A stretch of 64,000 bases of DNA from Bacteroides sp. Its GTDB lineage: Bacteria; Bacteroidota; Bacteroidia; Bacteroidales; Bacteroidaceae. The stretch spans positions 67,347-131,346 of the forward strand of contig JAJQDI010000028.1 of NCBI GenBank assembly GCA_021202275.1, in the 5' to 3' direction. The translations under genes and the position numbers were made by a program. Positions 19,290 to 28,474 of this stretch are shown piece by piece. Within the stretch, counting starts at the first letter, position 1. Each line of letters starts with the position of its first letter. The notes beneath the pieces were generated by a model. That model had not been told where the DNA came from, searched no databases, and worked only from the letters and a program-made list of their open reading frames with translations.

Positions 19290-22200
19290 GCGTTGATTCC
19301 TCTGTATTCGTTGTAATATTCGTTGACGATCAGGGTGTTGATCTGATCAATGGTTTCGTAATTGACGGGCAGGCGGTGGGTATCCTTGAACTGGCCGATG
19401 ACATGCGGAAGCAGGTCGTTCCGGAAATATTCCTCGTTTTGCAGGATGTTCTTGTCCCGTTGCAGGCGGTCGTCCGCAATGCGTTTGACACACAACAGCG
19501 CCTCGTGGATCAGCCGCTCCTTGCGGGTGAGGGCGGGCAGCTCTGCCAGGCGTTTGTGTATACGCACAAACTTCCTGTCCTGTTCGTACCGGGCCAACAG
19601 CAGGCTGTTCTCCCGGTTGAGCCTCCGGATGCGCTCGTAGATACCGCGCAGCAGGCGGATGTTCTCCGTCATCTCCTCCTGCGACACCTCTCCGAGGTTG
19701 TGGCTGCGGAAGAGCCGTTCCAGCTCCTCCCGCAGGGAGACAAAGGCCGGATCTTTGGGGTCTATGTTCTCTACCAGGGCCTCGCGGGTGCGGCGGAGCT
19801 GGTCGCGCAGCGTATCGGCCAGTACCAGCTCGTGCTCAGAGGTCTTGTCGAAGGTGAAGACCACCTCTTCCAGGGCCTCGTTGAGCAGGTGGGTGATGTC
19901 GGGCGCGGTCTGCACAGCCTCCAGCAGGTTGATCGTCTCCAGCCGGGCCTGTGTAGCCAGCAGCAGTTGCTTCATCTTCCGGAAGTCCAGTAGCTCCAGC
20001 AGCTCCTCGTATCCCTGGTAGCGTATCAGGTTGTGGAGCTCTCTGGCGTTGTGCAGGGCTTTGAGCAGGGTGAGCAGCTCCTGCCGGTCGCGCACCTGGC
20101 TGATCTGTGCCGTGTACAGCTCCGCGTTCTGTATGTCGTAGCGGAAGAGGGTATCTTTGATCTCTCCGATCTCCCGGCTGATCTCTTCCTGGCTCCTGAA
20201 GAGTTGGTTGTAGGTCTCGGTCTCGTCGCCCAGCTGGCCCTGCAACTCTTTGAAGTAGTTGTAGTTGGCCCGGTCGAAAGCGTGGGTGATGTCCGCAAAA
20301 TCTACCACATAGCCATACCGGTACTGCTTGTAGGGTCGGTTGACGCGGGTGAGCGTCTGCAACAGGTTGTGGTCCTGTACCACCCGGGCCAGGTAGAGTT
20401 TCTTGAGGCGCCGGGCGTCGAAGCCCGTGAGCAACATGTTGTAGACAAAGAGAATATCTATCTTTCCCGCTTTGAAATCGTTTATCTGCTGTTTGCGGTA
20501 GGCTTTGTCGTTGACATCGTGCAGGATCAGGGCCGCGCGCAGCGGCTTTCTCCGGCTCCGGAAGCAGACGCTGTCTGCCGCCAGTGCCGGATGTGCTGCC
20601 TCCTCCTGCGCGCCGTAGATGGCTTCGAAATGGGCAAAGAGGGTCTTTGCCTGTTCGGAACTGTCGCAGACCACCATGGCGGCCAGTGTGTCGTCCTGGT
20701 GGTACCGGCGAAACGCATACAGATCGTCCAGGATATAGTCGAGCATCGGTCCGGCAAAGCGGGGATGCGCGAAGATCGCCTTCGGAGAGAGGGTGCCCTG
20801 CGCCACTTGTATCTGTGCGATGAGTTCCTGCATCCGGATCTTGTACCGGGTGTCGATGCCTTCCCGGATGAGGCGGCGCGTATAGCCGTCGGCAATGGAC
20901 ATGTTGTAGTAGTACGTATGGATATACTCCCCGAAAAGCGCCTTGGTGTCGTAGTCCTTCACCACCTCCCGCAGCAAGGGGGTACCGGTGAGGGCGATAA
21001 GGACAGCCTCTTTGTTGGAGTTGACCAGGTTGGCCAGGTAGTTGCCCCGGGGGTTGTAGCTGCGGTGTGCCTCGTCGAGGAAGTAGATCCGCTGGATGCG
21101 GATGTCGTAGGGGATGTCGGAGCTCGCTACGGAGGTTTCGCTGAACTTCTGTATATTGACCACCGAGATCTCCGGCTGCCCCAGGTGGTTGTGCAGGGGG
21201 CTGACGGTCTGCATGTCGCCGATGAATTCGGCGCGGGAGTTGACACGCCTGACCAACAGGCCGCGGTTGCCGAATTCCGTGGCGGCCTGGTCGGCCAGGT
21301 CGATGCGGTCTACGATAAAGTAGAACTTCGGGATGACGCCCTGCTTCCGGTAGTGATCCGTGAGGAAGCGCACGTTGTAGTAGGCCAGTGCCGTCTTTCT
21401 GCTTCCCTGGGTGTGCCAGATGATCCCTTTGCGGATGTGCTGCCCCAGCCGCTTCTCTATCGCCTTGGTGGCGAAGAGCTGCGGATAGCGCATGATGTGC
21501 TTCCGGACACACCGGATGCCGTCTGTCTCCTCCTCTACATAGGCAATGGCATACTTCAACAGGAAGGCCAGCCGCTCCCGGCTCAACAGGGAGGTGAGGA
21601 TGCGGTTGGTAGGGGTGGTGTATTGCTTGTTGACCTGAAATTCATCGGAATATTTGATGCTGATCAGGTTGTTATCCCGCAGGATCCGGTTCTCGTCTTC
21701 CTCCTGGAGCGGGGCCAGCAACCGGGTGAGGTCCAGGTTCTCCTCTTCGCGGAAGTAGTTGAGCTGCACATCGCCCAGGGACGAGGTGGCATAGTAGGCT
21801 CCCTGTATGGGTTCTATGACGCCGTCTTCGTACTCCATGTTGTTGGAGAAGATCATCAGCTGGGCGATGTTGGCAAAGTGTTTGAACCGCGGATTGCGCG
21901 AGCGCGTGTTCATCCGGTCGCGTTCGGCCAGGATGCCCCGCTGGTTGTTGGGCTTCTTGACCTCAATGAAAGCCAGGGGCATGCCGTTGATCAGTACCGT
22001 GATGTCGGGGCGGAAATTCTCCTCACCGTTTTTGTACACCAGTTCGGTGGTGACGTGGTAGGTGTTGCGGTCGGGCCGGGTGGCATCGAAGAGTTGCCAC
22101 CCCGATCCCGAGGTGAGCTGTTTGTAGAAGTCTCTGCCCAGGTCGTCGTAGTCCAGCTTGAGCAGGACATCGCCCAGCAAGGCTTCGATCTCTTCGGGAG

Positions 22201-22366
22201 TGGCCTGCGGGTTGAGACGGGCGATGCTCTCTTTGAAGATCTCCGGGAATATATTGGTCTCTTCGTGGCGTTCGCTGTGTCGGCACCGGGGCATATAGGT
22301 ATAGCCCAGCCGCACCAGGTGCAACAGGGCGGGGATCTTCACGCGGGAATCTTCGTTGAATATCAT
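19286..22366 (-). CDS. hsdR: type I restriction endonuclease subunit HsdR, altered Walker A
   Basis: A 1026-residue DNA translocase/nuclease. The N-terminal nuclease has PDITVLINGMPLAFIEVKK (D...ExK, about 118-136). The SF2 motor follows with the DEAH box in FLDEAHRSYNPRGN (about 430). The P-loop reads HTQGSRKTALAYY (about 322) instead of the family's GSGKT: the middle glycine is arginine (AGA, one transition from GGA). That change would be expected to cripple ATP binding, so the enzyme may be inactive as written. A C-terminal helical domain binds the methylase. It leads the hsd operon; the stretch upstream is filled with repeats. Confidence 0.92.
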   Translation of the reverse strand: MIFNEDSRVKIPALLHLVRLGYTYMPRCRHSERHEETNIFPEIFKESIARLNPQATPEEIEALLGDVLLKLDYDDLGRDFYKQLTSGSGWQLFDATRPDRNTYHVTTELVYKNGEENFRPDITVLINGMPLAFIEVKKPNNQRGILAERDRMNTRSRNPRFKHFANIAQLMIFSNNMEYEDGVIEPIQGAYYATSSLGDVQLNYFREEENLDLTRLLAPLQEEDENRILRDNNLISIKYSDEFQVNKQYTTPTNRILTSLLSRERLAFLLKYAIAYVEEETDGIRCVRKHIMRYPQLFATKAIEKRLGQHIRKGIIWHTQGSRKTALAYYNVRFLTDHYRKQGVIPKFYFIVDRIDLADQAATEFGNRGLLVRRVNSRAEFIGDMQTVSPLHNHLGQPEISVVNIQKFSETSVASSDIPYDIRIQRIYFLDEAHRSYNPRGNYLANLVNSNKEAVLIALTGTPLLREVVKDYDTKALFGEYIHTYYYNMSIADGYTRRLIREGIDTRYKIRMQELIAQIQVAQGTLSPKAIFAHPRFAGPMLDYILDDLYAFRRYHQDDTLAAMVVCDSSEQAKTLFAHFEAIYGAQEEAAHPALAADSVCFRSRRKPLRAALILHDVNDKAYRKQQINDFKAGKIDILFVYNMLLTGFDARRLKKLYLARVVQDHNLLQTLTRVNRPYKQYRYGYVVDFADITHAFDRANYNYFKELQGQLGDETETYNQLFRSQEEISREIGEIKDTLFRYDIQNAELYTAQISQVRDRQELLTLLKALHNARELHNLIRYQGYEELLELLDFRKMKQLLLATQARLETINLLEAVQTAPDITHLLNEALEEVVFTFDKTSEHELVLADTLRDQLRRTREALVENIDPKDPAFVSLREELERLFRSHNLGEVSQEEMTENIRLLRGIYERIRRLNRENSLLLARYEQDRKFVRIHKRLAELPALTRKERLIHEALLCVKRIADDRLQRDKNILQNEEYFRNDLLPHVIGQFKDTHRLPVNYETIDQINTLIVNEYYNEYRGINA

Positions 22367-22510
22367 ATCTTTTTCTCTGACGGTGCGTTTGTGAACTTCG
22401 CTTGTGTCCGGGTGGCGGCAGACCAGACCGGTGGGAAGATCGGATCCAAAGATAGTAATTTCCGGGAATTCTCCGAAAGGATGGTGGTCTCTTTTCCGGA
22501 CAAAACAACA

Positions 22511-22822
22511 ATGATTTACAGATTTACTGATTTACGATTTACGATTGATATTACCTTGTTTCTTCTGAAAGAGAACCAAAATGATTTACGATTTACTGAT
22601 TTACGATTGATATTATTTATTTTCTTCTGAAAGAGGATAGGATATACATTGTATTTTCAATCGTAATTGACTTCGTCGACCGTTGGTTCGTAAATCTGTA
22701 AATCGTAAATAGCACAGCTTACGGTTGAGATTCTTTACTTTCTTCTGAAAGAGGATAGTATACACATTGTATTTTCAATCGTAAATCGTAAATCTGTAAA
22801 TCGTAAATAGCACAGCGCTGTG
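22511..22822. repeat. AATCGTAAATC dispersed-repeat cluster
   Basis: The gap between hsdR and the zinc-ribbon gene consists of iterated GATTTACGATTTAC and ACTGATTTACGATTGA words, three copies of TTTCTTCTGAAAGAG (starting 22559, 22621 and 22739), two copies of a block starting GATAGNATAYACATTGTATTT, and a diverged CGACCGTTGGTTCGTAAATC core. No gene is seen. Related words recur at 26131-26303, 50611-50650 and 50968-51006. Confidence 0.7.
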
Positions 22823-22824
22823 CT

Positions 22825-23925
22825 TCATGTTTTCTGCATAAAATACCAGACCACCGCGGCCAGTGCGAGCAATGCGGCCAATCCGGCAAAGAAGATCTTG
22901 ATCTTGCTGTAGGGGCGGTCGCCGGTGATCTTTCCGGTGCAGCTGTTGACGTAGAAATGATACAGCTTGTGCCGGTAGTGGTAGCTGGAGGTGTATACGG
23001 GCAGCAGGATCAGCTTGAAGCGGATGTCGGTGTATACGGTGTTTTTGGAGAGGATGCGCTGGTAGTTCCCGCCGATGTCGCTGCGGATGTCCGAGTCGAT
23101 CTGAGTATCCATGATGTTTTTGGCGATGACGTATCCCTGTTTTAGATCCACGGTATACTTGTTGGTGGTGAATCCGCGGTAGAAGCGCGGATCGGTCTCT
23201 ACCAGTTGCCTGGTGTTCCAGTTGCTGATCTTACTGAGTATCTGTGCCGGGATGGTGTGCGAGGCCGGTACCAGAATGTCGTCGAAGAAGCGCGCCACGC
23301 GTCCGCTGCGGTACGACCAGCGGGTGCGGGTGTGTGTACGCCGGTTCTTGCCGCTGCCGGTAGTGACGGTATAGGTATCTCCCCGCATCCCTTTGTAGGC
23401 TGTCTCCGTCTGTGCATCGTAGGTCCAGTAGGGCAGGTATACCCCTTGCAGTTCATGGCTGTAGGCCGTCTGGTGCCTGAGTTTGTTCGGGGCAAACCAG
23501 AGACCGCGGATCCAGGTTTTGAGGTGGCTATGTACCTCTTCCTGCGAAACGGAAAAGGGTTGCAGGTAGGAGGGGGTGATGAGTCGCTCCTCGTGCATAT
23601 CATCCTCTACCAACGCGATGCCGCAATAGGGGCAGGGGGCCGATTTGATCGTCTCTTCGAAGACAGACTCCGCTCCGCACTGCCGGCACCGGAGCACCTT
23701 GCTGGTGCGGGTGATCTGCTCCTGGGCCTGCGCTACATGGGCCAGGAAGTCGAGTTCCACAATCTCCTGATCCTGTACCACGGTAGCCTCTATCTCGGTG
23801 AAAGACTCGCAGTATTCGCAAAACAGGGTGAGGGTGCCCGGCTTGTAGACCAGCGAGGCACCGCACTGCTTGCAGGCACAGGTCTGCTCTCCGGCCTGTG
23901 CGAGGGGTTCTGAACGCTCTGTCAT
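22825..23925 (-). CDS. double zinc-ribbon membrane protein
   Basis: A 366-residue protein with two zinc ribbons (CKQCGASLVYKPGTLTLFCEYC at about 18-40 and CRQCGAESVFEE...CPYC at about 79-102), a central domain with YLPYWTYDAQTET, and one C-terminal membrane helix (IFFAGLAALLALAAVVWYFM). Related proteins are annotated as TFIIB-type zinc-ribbon or primosomal-like; biochemical function is unknown. It starts 5 bases after the SPFH/GYF_2 gene, so the two are co-transcribed and probably act together at the membrane. The frame is intact. Confidence 0.75.
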   Translation of the reverse strand: MTERSEPLAQAGEQTCACKQCGASLVYKPGTLTLFCEYCESFTEIEATVVQDQEIVELDFLAHVAQAQEQITRTSKVLRCRQCGAESVFEETIKSAPCPYCGIALVEDDMHEERLITPSYLQPFSVSQEEVHSHLKTWIRGLWFAPNKLRHQTAYSHELQGVYLPYWTYDAQTETAYKGMRGDTYTVTTGSGKNRRTHTRTRWSYRSGRVARFFDDILVPASHTIPAQILSKISNWNTRQLVETDPRFYRGFTTNKYTVDLKQGYVIAKNIMDTQIDSDIRSDIGGNYQRILSKNTVYTDIRFKLILLPVYTSSYHYRHKLYHFYVNSCTGKITGDRPYSKIKIFFAGLAALLALAAVVWYFMQKT

Positions 23926-23930
23926 GGCGA

Positions 23931-25051
23931 TCAGGCGTTAGGAAGTGGCGGAGGAGTTTGTGTCCACAGGTCCGAGAGTTCGCCCTGGTTGCCTGCCGGT
24001 TCCCAGGCAGCCATGCCCTGTTTCCAGACCAGGGTCTCCCGGGTGAGCTGCTGTCCGAGGGCCAGTTGCTTCAGTTGCTCTTTGCCGAAAGGGCCTGCCT
24101 GTTTGCCCTCCAGGGCCACGTAGAAGAGCGTCTCCTGTGGCAAGGGGGCGGTGCCTGCGGGGCAGGAGCGGGTTGCGCAGCCGGAGCGGCCTGTGGCGAC
24201 TGTCCGGCTCCCTGCATCATCTGTTGTGCCATGGCGATGCCCGCTCCCAGTCCTACACCCGCGCCGGCCGTGCCCGACGGGTTGGCGGCGGCGGTCTCTA
24301 TGGCTTTGGCCGCTTTCAACCTGGCCAGTTTGTCGAGGTCGATCTTGTCCAGACGGCTCAGTTCGAAGATCTCCTTCTTCACCTCTTCCGGCATAGATAC
24401 ATTTTCGATCAGGAACTTGGTCACCTCCATGCCGTAGGCAGAGAAGTCGTCGTGTATGTACGTAAAGATAGCGTCGGAGAGTTCGTTGAGGTTGGCCGCG
24501 TACTTCTCGATCGGCAGGTTGATCTCCCCGGTAGCGTCGGAGAAACGGGTGACGATGATGCTCTTGAGTTGTTCGCTGATGTGGGTGGTGGTGAACGACT
24601 GGTTGGTGCCTACGATCTCCCGGATGAACCGCGGGGCATCTGTCACTTTGAAGGAGTACATCCCGAAAGCGCGTACTTCTACCATGCCAAAGCGGTCGTC
24701 GCTCAGGGTGATGGCGTTCTTGGTGCCCCATTTCTGGTCGATGAAGTTCTTGGTACTCACAAAGTAGACCTCTGCCTTGAAGGGGCTGTTGAACCCGTAT
24801 TTCCATCCCTGCAAGGTAGAGAGGATGGGCAGGTTCTGTGTGTTCAGGGTATACGTACCCGGGGTGAAGGTATCGGCAATCTGTCCTTCGTTGAGGAAGA
24901 CGGCGATCTGTCCTTCGCGTACCACGAGTTTGGCATTGTTCTTGATCTCGTTGTTGTACCGTTCGAAGCGGTATACAATGGTGTGTTGGGTGTTGTCTAA
25001 GAATTCGATAATGTCTATCAATTCTCCTTTTAACTTCTTGAAAAAGCTCAT
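23931..25051 (-). pseudogene. SPFH-domain protein with C-terminal GYF_2 domain, frameshifted
   Basis: Residues about 1-270 match the bacterial SPFH ('virion core protein', YdjI-like) family: MSFFKKLKGELIDIIEFLDNTQ, AKLVVREGQIAVFLNEGQIAD, PGTYTL. A Gly/Ala and Pro/Ala/Gln linker follows, then a GYF_2 domain (FYVALEGKQAGPFGKEQLKQL, LVWKQGMAAWEPA). The two parts are in different frames because of a C5 run on the coding strand (24144-24148); six C's give APPPLPQETLFYVA. SPFH proteins organise membrane microdomains and GYF_2 binds proline-rich sequence. The partner zinc-ribbon gene follows after 5 bases. Confidence 0.8.
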
Positions 25052-25198
25052 AGGCGTTCTGTTTGTATGTGTTTATACTCTATCTGCATCGTTGATCCGG
25101 AGGAGGTTCTCTGCCGGATACAGGCCACCGGGAGAAAGAGGCTCTTCCGGGTTCCGGGTAACAAAAGTAATGGGTTTTGTTGGAAATCCTGCTGTATA

Positions 25199-25240
25199 GA
25201 GTGATAAGTTTTAAGTTCTGAGTGATACGTGATAAATGAT
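25199..25240. repeat. short AAGTTTTAAGTTCTGAGTG repeat
   Basis: A single degenerate copy of the AACTTAAAACTT family lies upstream of the SPFH gene. Confidence 0.4.
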
Positions 25241-25416
25241 CGTTGGCAGATAGATCTCATTCGATACATTTTATCTTTCTTTCTTCTTTTGCATTTCTGT
25301 TCCTTTGTCTGAAAAAAGAAGAAAAGAGATATGTCTGTCGCAGAGATGCAAGTAGATACTACTTACTATTTACTATGGATCCAAAGTTCATCGTGCCGTG
25401 AGTTCTGGAAATTTTA

Positions 25417-25527
25417 ACCCAGGGTAGTACGGATGAAGAGAAAGGGGATCCGATGCCACCCTGGGTATCCATGAGGATATAACATGGGGTGCCGTAGGTA
25501 CGACATACATATACCTGGAGGCACCCC
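25417..25527. repeat. structured intergenic element with two nested hairpins
   Basis: ACCCAGGGT (25417-25425) pairs with ACCCTGGGT (25458-25466), and GGGGTGCC (25486-25493) pairs with GGCACCCC (25520-25527). The gap 25052-25625 has no gene. The style resembles REP-type palindromic elements; no transposase is present in the window. Confidence 0.5.
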
Positions 25528-25625
25528 TTATTCACTTAAAGAGAATGAAAACAGTCCGACGATGGAAAAATAATATCTATTTGTATATTTTTTCTAACGT
25601 ACATACCATCCTCTTATCCGAAAAA

Positions 25626-25988
25626 TTACTGGAATTTAATGCTATAGGGAATTATATCATACAGCCCATCCGTTCTTAATGTTTCTATTTCACCATAGTG
25701 ATAAGTGGGAGAGCCTGCATTTATCCATTTTTGTTTGTCAATGTAAAATGTAATGTTATTGGTAAGACCTATATCTACAAGGACATAGTACGGAGGCTGA
25801 GGGATCAGCCGGGTGATTGAGCCCCATTTTTCAGGAATCGTTAAATAGGCTACTCCCTGAGAGCCGGACCAGGCTACCTCGGCAACGTAAATTTCCGGTG
25901 CTCTTACAGCATCCACAGAAGATCCTGCCGGTTTGAATGAGCAGAGCAAAAGCAATAGGTAAGTCGAAAGTAAGAATTTTGTTTTCAT
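25626..25988 (-). CDS. small secreted protein of unknown function
   Basis: A 120-residue protein with a signal peptide (MKTKFLLSTYLLLLLCSFKPAGSS), then a mature part of about 95 residues (PEIYVAEVAWSGSQGVAYLTIPEKWGS) with no family I recognise. The start at 25988 was chosen because the signal peptide begins there; in-frame codons further upstream lie in A/T-rich sequence that does not look coding. It is isolated between two repeat-rich intergenic regions. Confidence 0.55.
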   Translation of the reverse strand: MKTKFLLSTYLLLLLCSFKPAGSSVDAVRAPEIYVAEVAWSGSQGVAYLTIPEKWGSITRLIPQPPYYVLVDIGLTNNITFYIDKQKWINAGSPTYHYGEIETLRTDGLYDIIPYSIKFQ

Positions 25989-26130
25989 GTTATACAATTT
26001 AGAAATTTGAGAAATAAATATATCACATGCAAATGTAATGAAAAAACGGAATAAACAAATGAAAGAAAAGATGAATATGTTTGTCATACAGGGTAGCTGG
26101 GATACTTTCGTCCTACAGACTATGTATCGT

Positions 26131-26303
26131 TGCCTATAAAATGTTACGCATAGGAATTTACCCTGTAATTTCAATCGTACATCGTTCAATCGTAAATCTC
26201 TTTGTGTCTCGTATGTTTGCCTATAAAATGTTACGATAGGAATTTACCCTGTAATTTCAATCGTACATCGTAAATCAGTAAATCGTAAATCTCTTTGTGT
26301 TTC
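26131..26303. repeat. two direct copies of a 54-base element
   Basis: TGCCTATAAAATGTTACG followed by ATAGGAATTTACCCTG and CAATCGTACATCGT occurs at 26131-26185 and again at 26218-26271 (one-base deletion), each followed by AATCGTAAATCTCTTTGTGT. It belongs to the AATCGTAAATC family and lies upstream of yicC. Confidence 0.7.
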
Positions 26304-26379
26304 ACTGAATATCCGGCAAATATCTGTCTCCGGCAGGAAAACAGCTGATCCAAATCGGCGGTTTATGAAAATATTCGAT

Positions 26380-26387
26380 TATTTTTG
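26380..26387 (+). promoter_or_regulatory. TATTTTTG promoter box of yicC-gmk-nadD
   Basis: It matches TAnnTTTG and lies 20 bases before the yicC ATG. Confidence 0.45.
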
Positions 26388-26407
26388 CATAAAATTAAAA
26401 TACACCT

Positions 26408-27286
26408 ATGATACAGTCCATGACGGGATATGGCAAAGCGACGGCCGACTTTCCCGATAAGAAGATCAATGTAGAGATCAAATCACTCAATAGTAAGAAC
26501 CTGGATCTTTCCGTGCGTGTGGCTCCGCTCTACAGGGAGAAGGAGATTGAGATACGCAACGAGATTTCTAAAGCGCTGGAGCGGGGAAAGGTGGATTTCA
26601 GCCTCTGGATAGAGAAGAAAGACACCGCGGACGCGGCTACTCCCATCAACAAAGGGCTGGTGAAGAGCTATTACCAACAGATCCTGGAAATTTCTGAGAC
26701 AGAGGGGATACCCCGGCCGGAGGATTGGTTTGCTACCCTGCTGCGTATGCCGGACGTACTGAGCAAGACCGAAGCGCCGGAGCTGACCACGGAGGAGTGG
26801 GGACAGGTACGGGCCACCATTCACGAGGCGATCGCTCACCTGACGGAGTTCCGCCGGCAGGAGGGAGCGGCCCTGGAGACCCGCTTCCGTCGGAACATTG
26901 CCGACATCAGTAAGCTGCTTGCAGCAGTGGAGCCGTATGAGAAGGAGCGCGTAGACCGCGTGAAGGAGCGCATCACGGAGGCGCTGGAGAAGACGCTGAG
27001 TATCGACTACGACAAGAACCGTCTGGATCAGGAGCTGATCTACTATATCGAAAAACTGGATATCAACGAAGAGAAGCAACGCCTGCAAAACCACCTGCTC
27101 TACTTCATCAGTACCATGGAGGGGCCGCACGGACAGGGCAAGAAACTGGGATTCATCGCTCAGGAGATGGGCCGCGAGATCAATACGCTCGGAAGCAAGT
27201 CGAACCATGCCGAGATGCAGAAGATCGTGGTACAGATGAAAGACGAATTGGAGCAGATCAAAGAACAGGTATTGAATGTGATGTAA
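26408..27286 (+). CDS. yicC: YicC family endoribonuclease
   Basis: A 292-residue protein with the family hallmarks: the N-terminus MIQSMTGYGKA and the C-terminus LGFIAQEMGREINTLGSKSNHAEMQKIVVQMKDELEQIKEQVLNV. YicC proteins are cytoplasmic metal-dependent RNases implicated in RNA turnover in enterobacteria. The length is normal and the frame intact. gmk begins 20 bases downstream and nadD 13 bases after that, an arrangement common in Bacteroidales. Confidence 0.95.
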   Translation: MIQSMTGYGKATADFPDKKINVEIKSLNSKNLDLSVRVAPLYREKEIEIRNEISKALERGKVDFSLWIEKKDTADAATPINKGLVKSYYQQILEISETEGIPRPEDWFATLLRMPDVLSKTEAPELTTEEWGQVRATIHEAIAHLTEFRRQEGAALETRFRRNIADISKLLAAVEPYEKERVDRVKERITEALEKTLSIDYDKNRLDQELIYYIEKLDINEEKQRLQNHLLYFISTMEGPHGQGKKLGFIAQEMGREINTLGSKSNHAEMQKIVVQMKDELEQIKEQVLNVM

Positions 27287-27306
27287 CCTTTATATCCGCA
27301 GAAGTT

Positions 27307-27876
27307 ATGGCAGGAAAACTGATTATCTTTTCGGCTCCTTCGGGTGCCGGCAAATCGACCCTTATCCAGTATCTGCTGGGGCAGGATCTGCATCTGGCTT
27401 TTTCTATCTCGGCTACCAGCCGCCCCCCGCGGGGGACGGAGCAGCACGGGGTGGAGTACTTCTTTCTGTCGCCGGAGGAGTTCCGGCAGCGTATCGCCGC
27501 CGGGGAGTTCCTGGAGTACGAAGAGGTCTATCCCGATCGGTTCTACGGCACCCTGAAAGCACAGGTAGAGAAGCAACTGGCCCAGGGGCAGAACGTGATC
27601 TTCGATGTGGATGTGGTGGGCGGATGTCGCATCAAGGAGTACTACGGAGAGCGGGCACTCTCTGTGTTTGTACAACCTCCTTCGGTAGAAGAACTGCATC
27701 GGCGCCTGGTGGGGCGCGGTACAGACAAGCCGGAGGTGATTGAAGACCGTATCGCCAGGGCGGAGTATGAACTGGGTTTCGCCCCGCGCTTCGATGTGGT
27801 GATCGTCAATGATAACCTGCAGCAGGCCCAACAGGAAGCACTGCGGGTAGTGAAGGATTTTCTGGAGAGACCGTAA
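27307..27876 (+). CDS. gmk: guanylate kinase
   Basis: A 189-residue cytoplasmic enzyme converting GMP and ATP to GDP and ADP. The P-loop SAPSGAGKST is at residues 9-18. The GMP-binding region SATSRPPRGTEQHGVEYFF and the catalytic-lid sequence RLVGRGTDKPEVIEDRIARA are present. Length and motifs are complete. It is the second gene of the yicC-gmk-nadD operon. Confidence 0.96.
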   Translation: MAGKLIIFSAPSGAGKSTLIQYLLGQDLHLAFSISATSRPPRGTEQHGVEYFFLSPEEFRQRIAAGEFLEYEEVYPDRFYGTLKAQVEKQLAQGQNVIFDVDVVGGCRIKEYYGERALSVFVQPPSVEELHRRLVGRGTDKPEVIEDRIARAEYELGFAPRFDVVIVNDNLQQAQQEALRVVKDFLERP

Positions 27877-27889
27877 GGGAAAGAGAGTG

Positions 27890-28474
27890 ATGGCAGTGGT
27901 TACCGGAATTTTCGGCGGTTCGTTCAACCCCATTCATATCGGACATCTGGCACTGGCCAACTACCTGTGTGAGTTTGGCGGACTGGATGAACTCTGGTTC
28001 CTGGTGAGTCCGCGCAATCCGCTCAAGGCGGAGGAGGGACTGCTGGAAGAGCAGGTGAGGCTGGACCTGGTGCAACGGGCTATCGGAGGGTATCCGAAGT
28101 TCCGGGCTTCGGATGTGGAGTTTACCCTTCCCCGGCCCTCTTATACCATCCATACTTTAGATAAGCTGAAGGAGATGTATCCGGACAGGGAGTTTGTCCT
28201 GATCATCGGATCGGACAACTGGCAGTTGTTTGACCGCTGGTTCGAGGCAGACCGTCTGCTCCGGGAAAACCGCATCCTGATCTATCCCCGGCCGGGATTT
28301 CCTGTGGACGCGGAGCGCCTGCCGCAGCAGGTATCACTGGCAGACTCACCGGTGTTTGAGATCAGTTCTACCTTCATCCGGGAGGCACTCCGCCGGGGAA
28401 CGGACATCCGCTATTTTCTGCATCCGGCGGTGTACAGACGCATTGTAGAGGAGAACTTGTTTGCGGGTGTTTAG
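27890..28474 (+). CDS. nadD: nicotinate-nucleotide adenylyltransferase
   Basis: A 194-residue enzyme that makes deamido-NAD from nicotinate mononucleotide and ATP. The nucleotidyltransferase motifs GIFGGSFNPIHIGHL (residues 6-20) and the C-terminal ISSTFIREAL are intact. The ATG at 27890 is preferred over the GTG one codon earlier. The gene ends in TAG, overlapping by 4 bases the stop of the convergent lipoprotein gene. The normal length shows TAG is a real terminator here. Confidence 0.95.
   Translation: MAVVTGIFGGSFNPIHIGHLALANYLCEFGGLDELWFLVSPRNPLKAEEGLLEEQVRLDLVQRAIGGYPKFRASDVEFTLPRPSYTIHTLDKLKEMYPDREFVLIIGSDNWQLFDRWFEADRLLRENRILIYPRPGFPVDAERLPQQVSLADSPVFEISSTFIREALRRGTDIRYFLHPAVYRRIVEENLFAGV

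Noticed and set aside
20033..22630. Very long open frame (865 codons) opposite hsdR
   Set aside because: It is antisense to a fully convincing HsdR and shows no domain; it reflects GC-biased codon use on the opposite strand.
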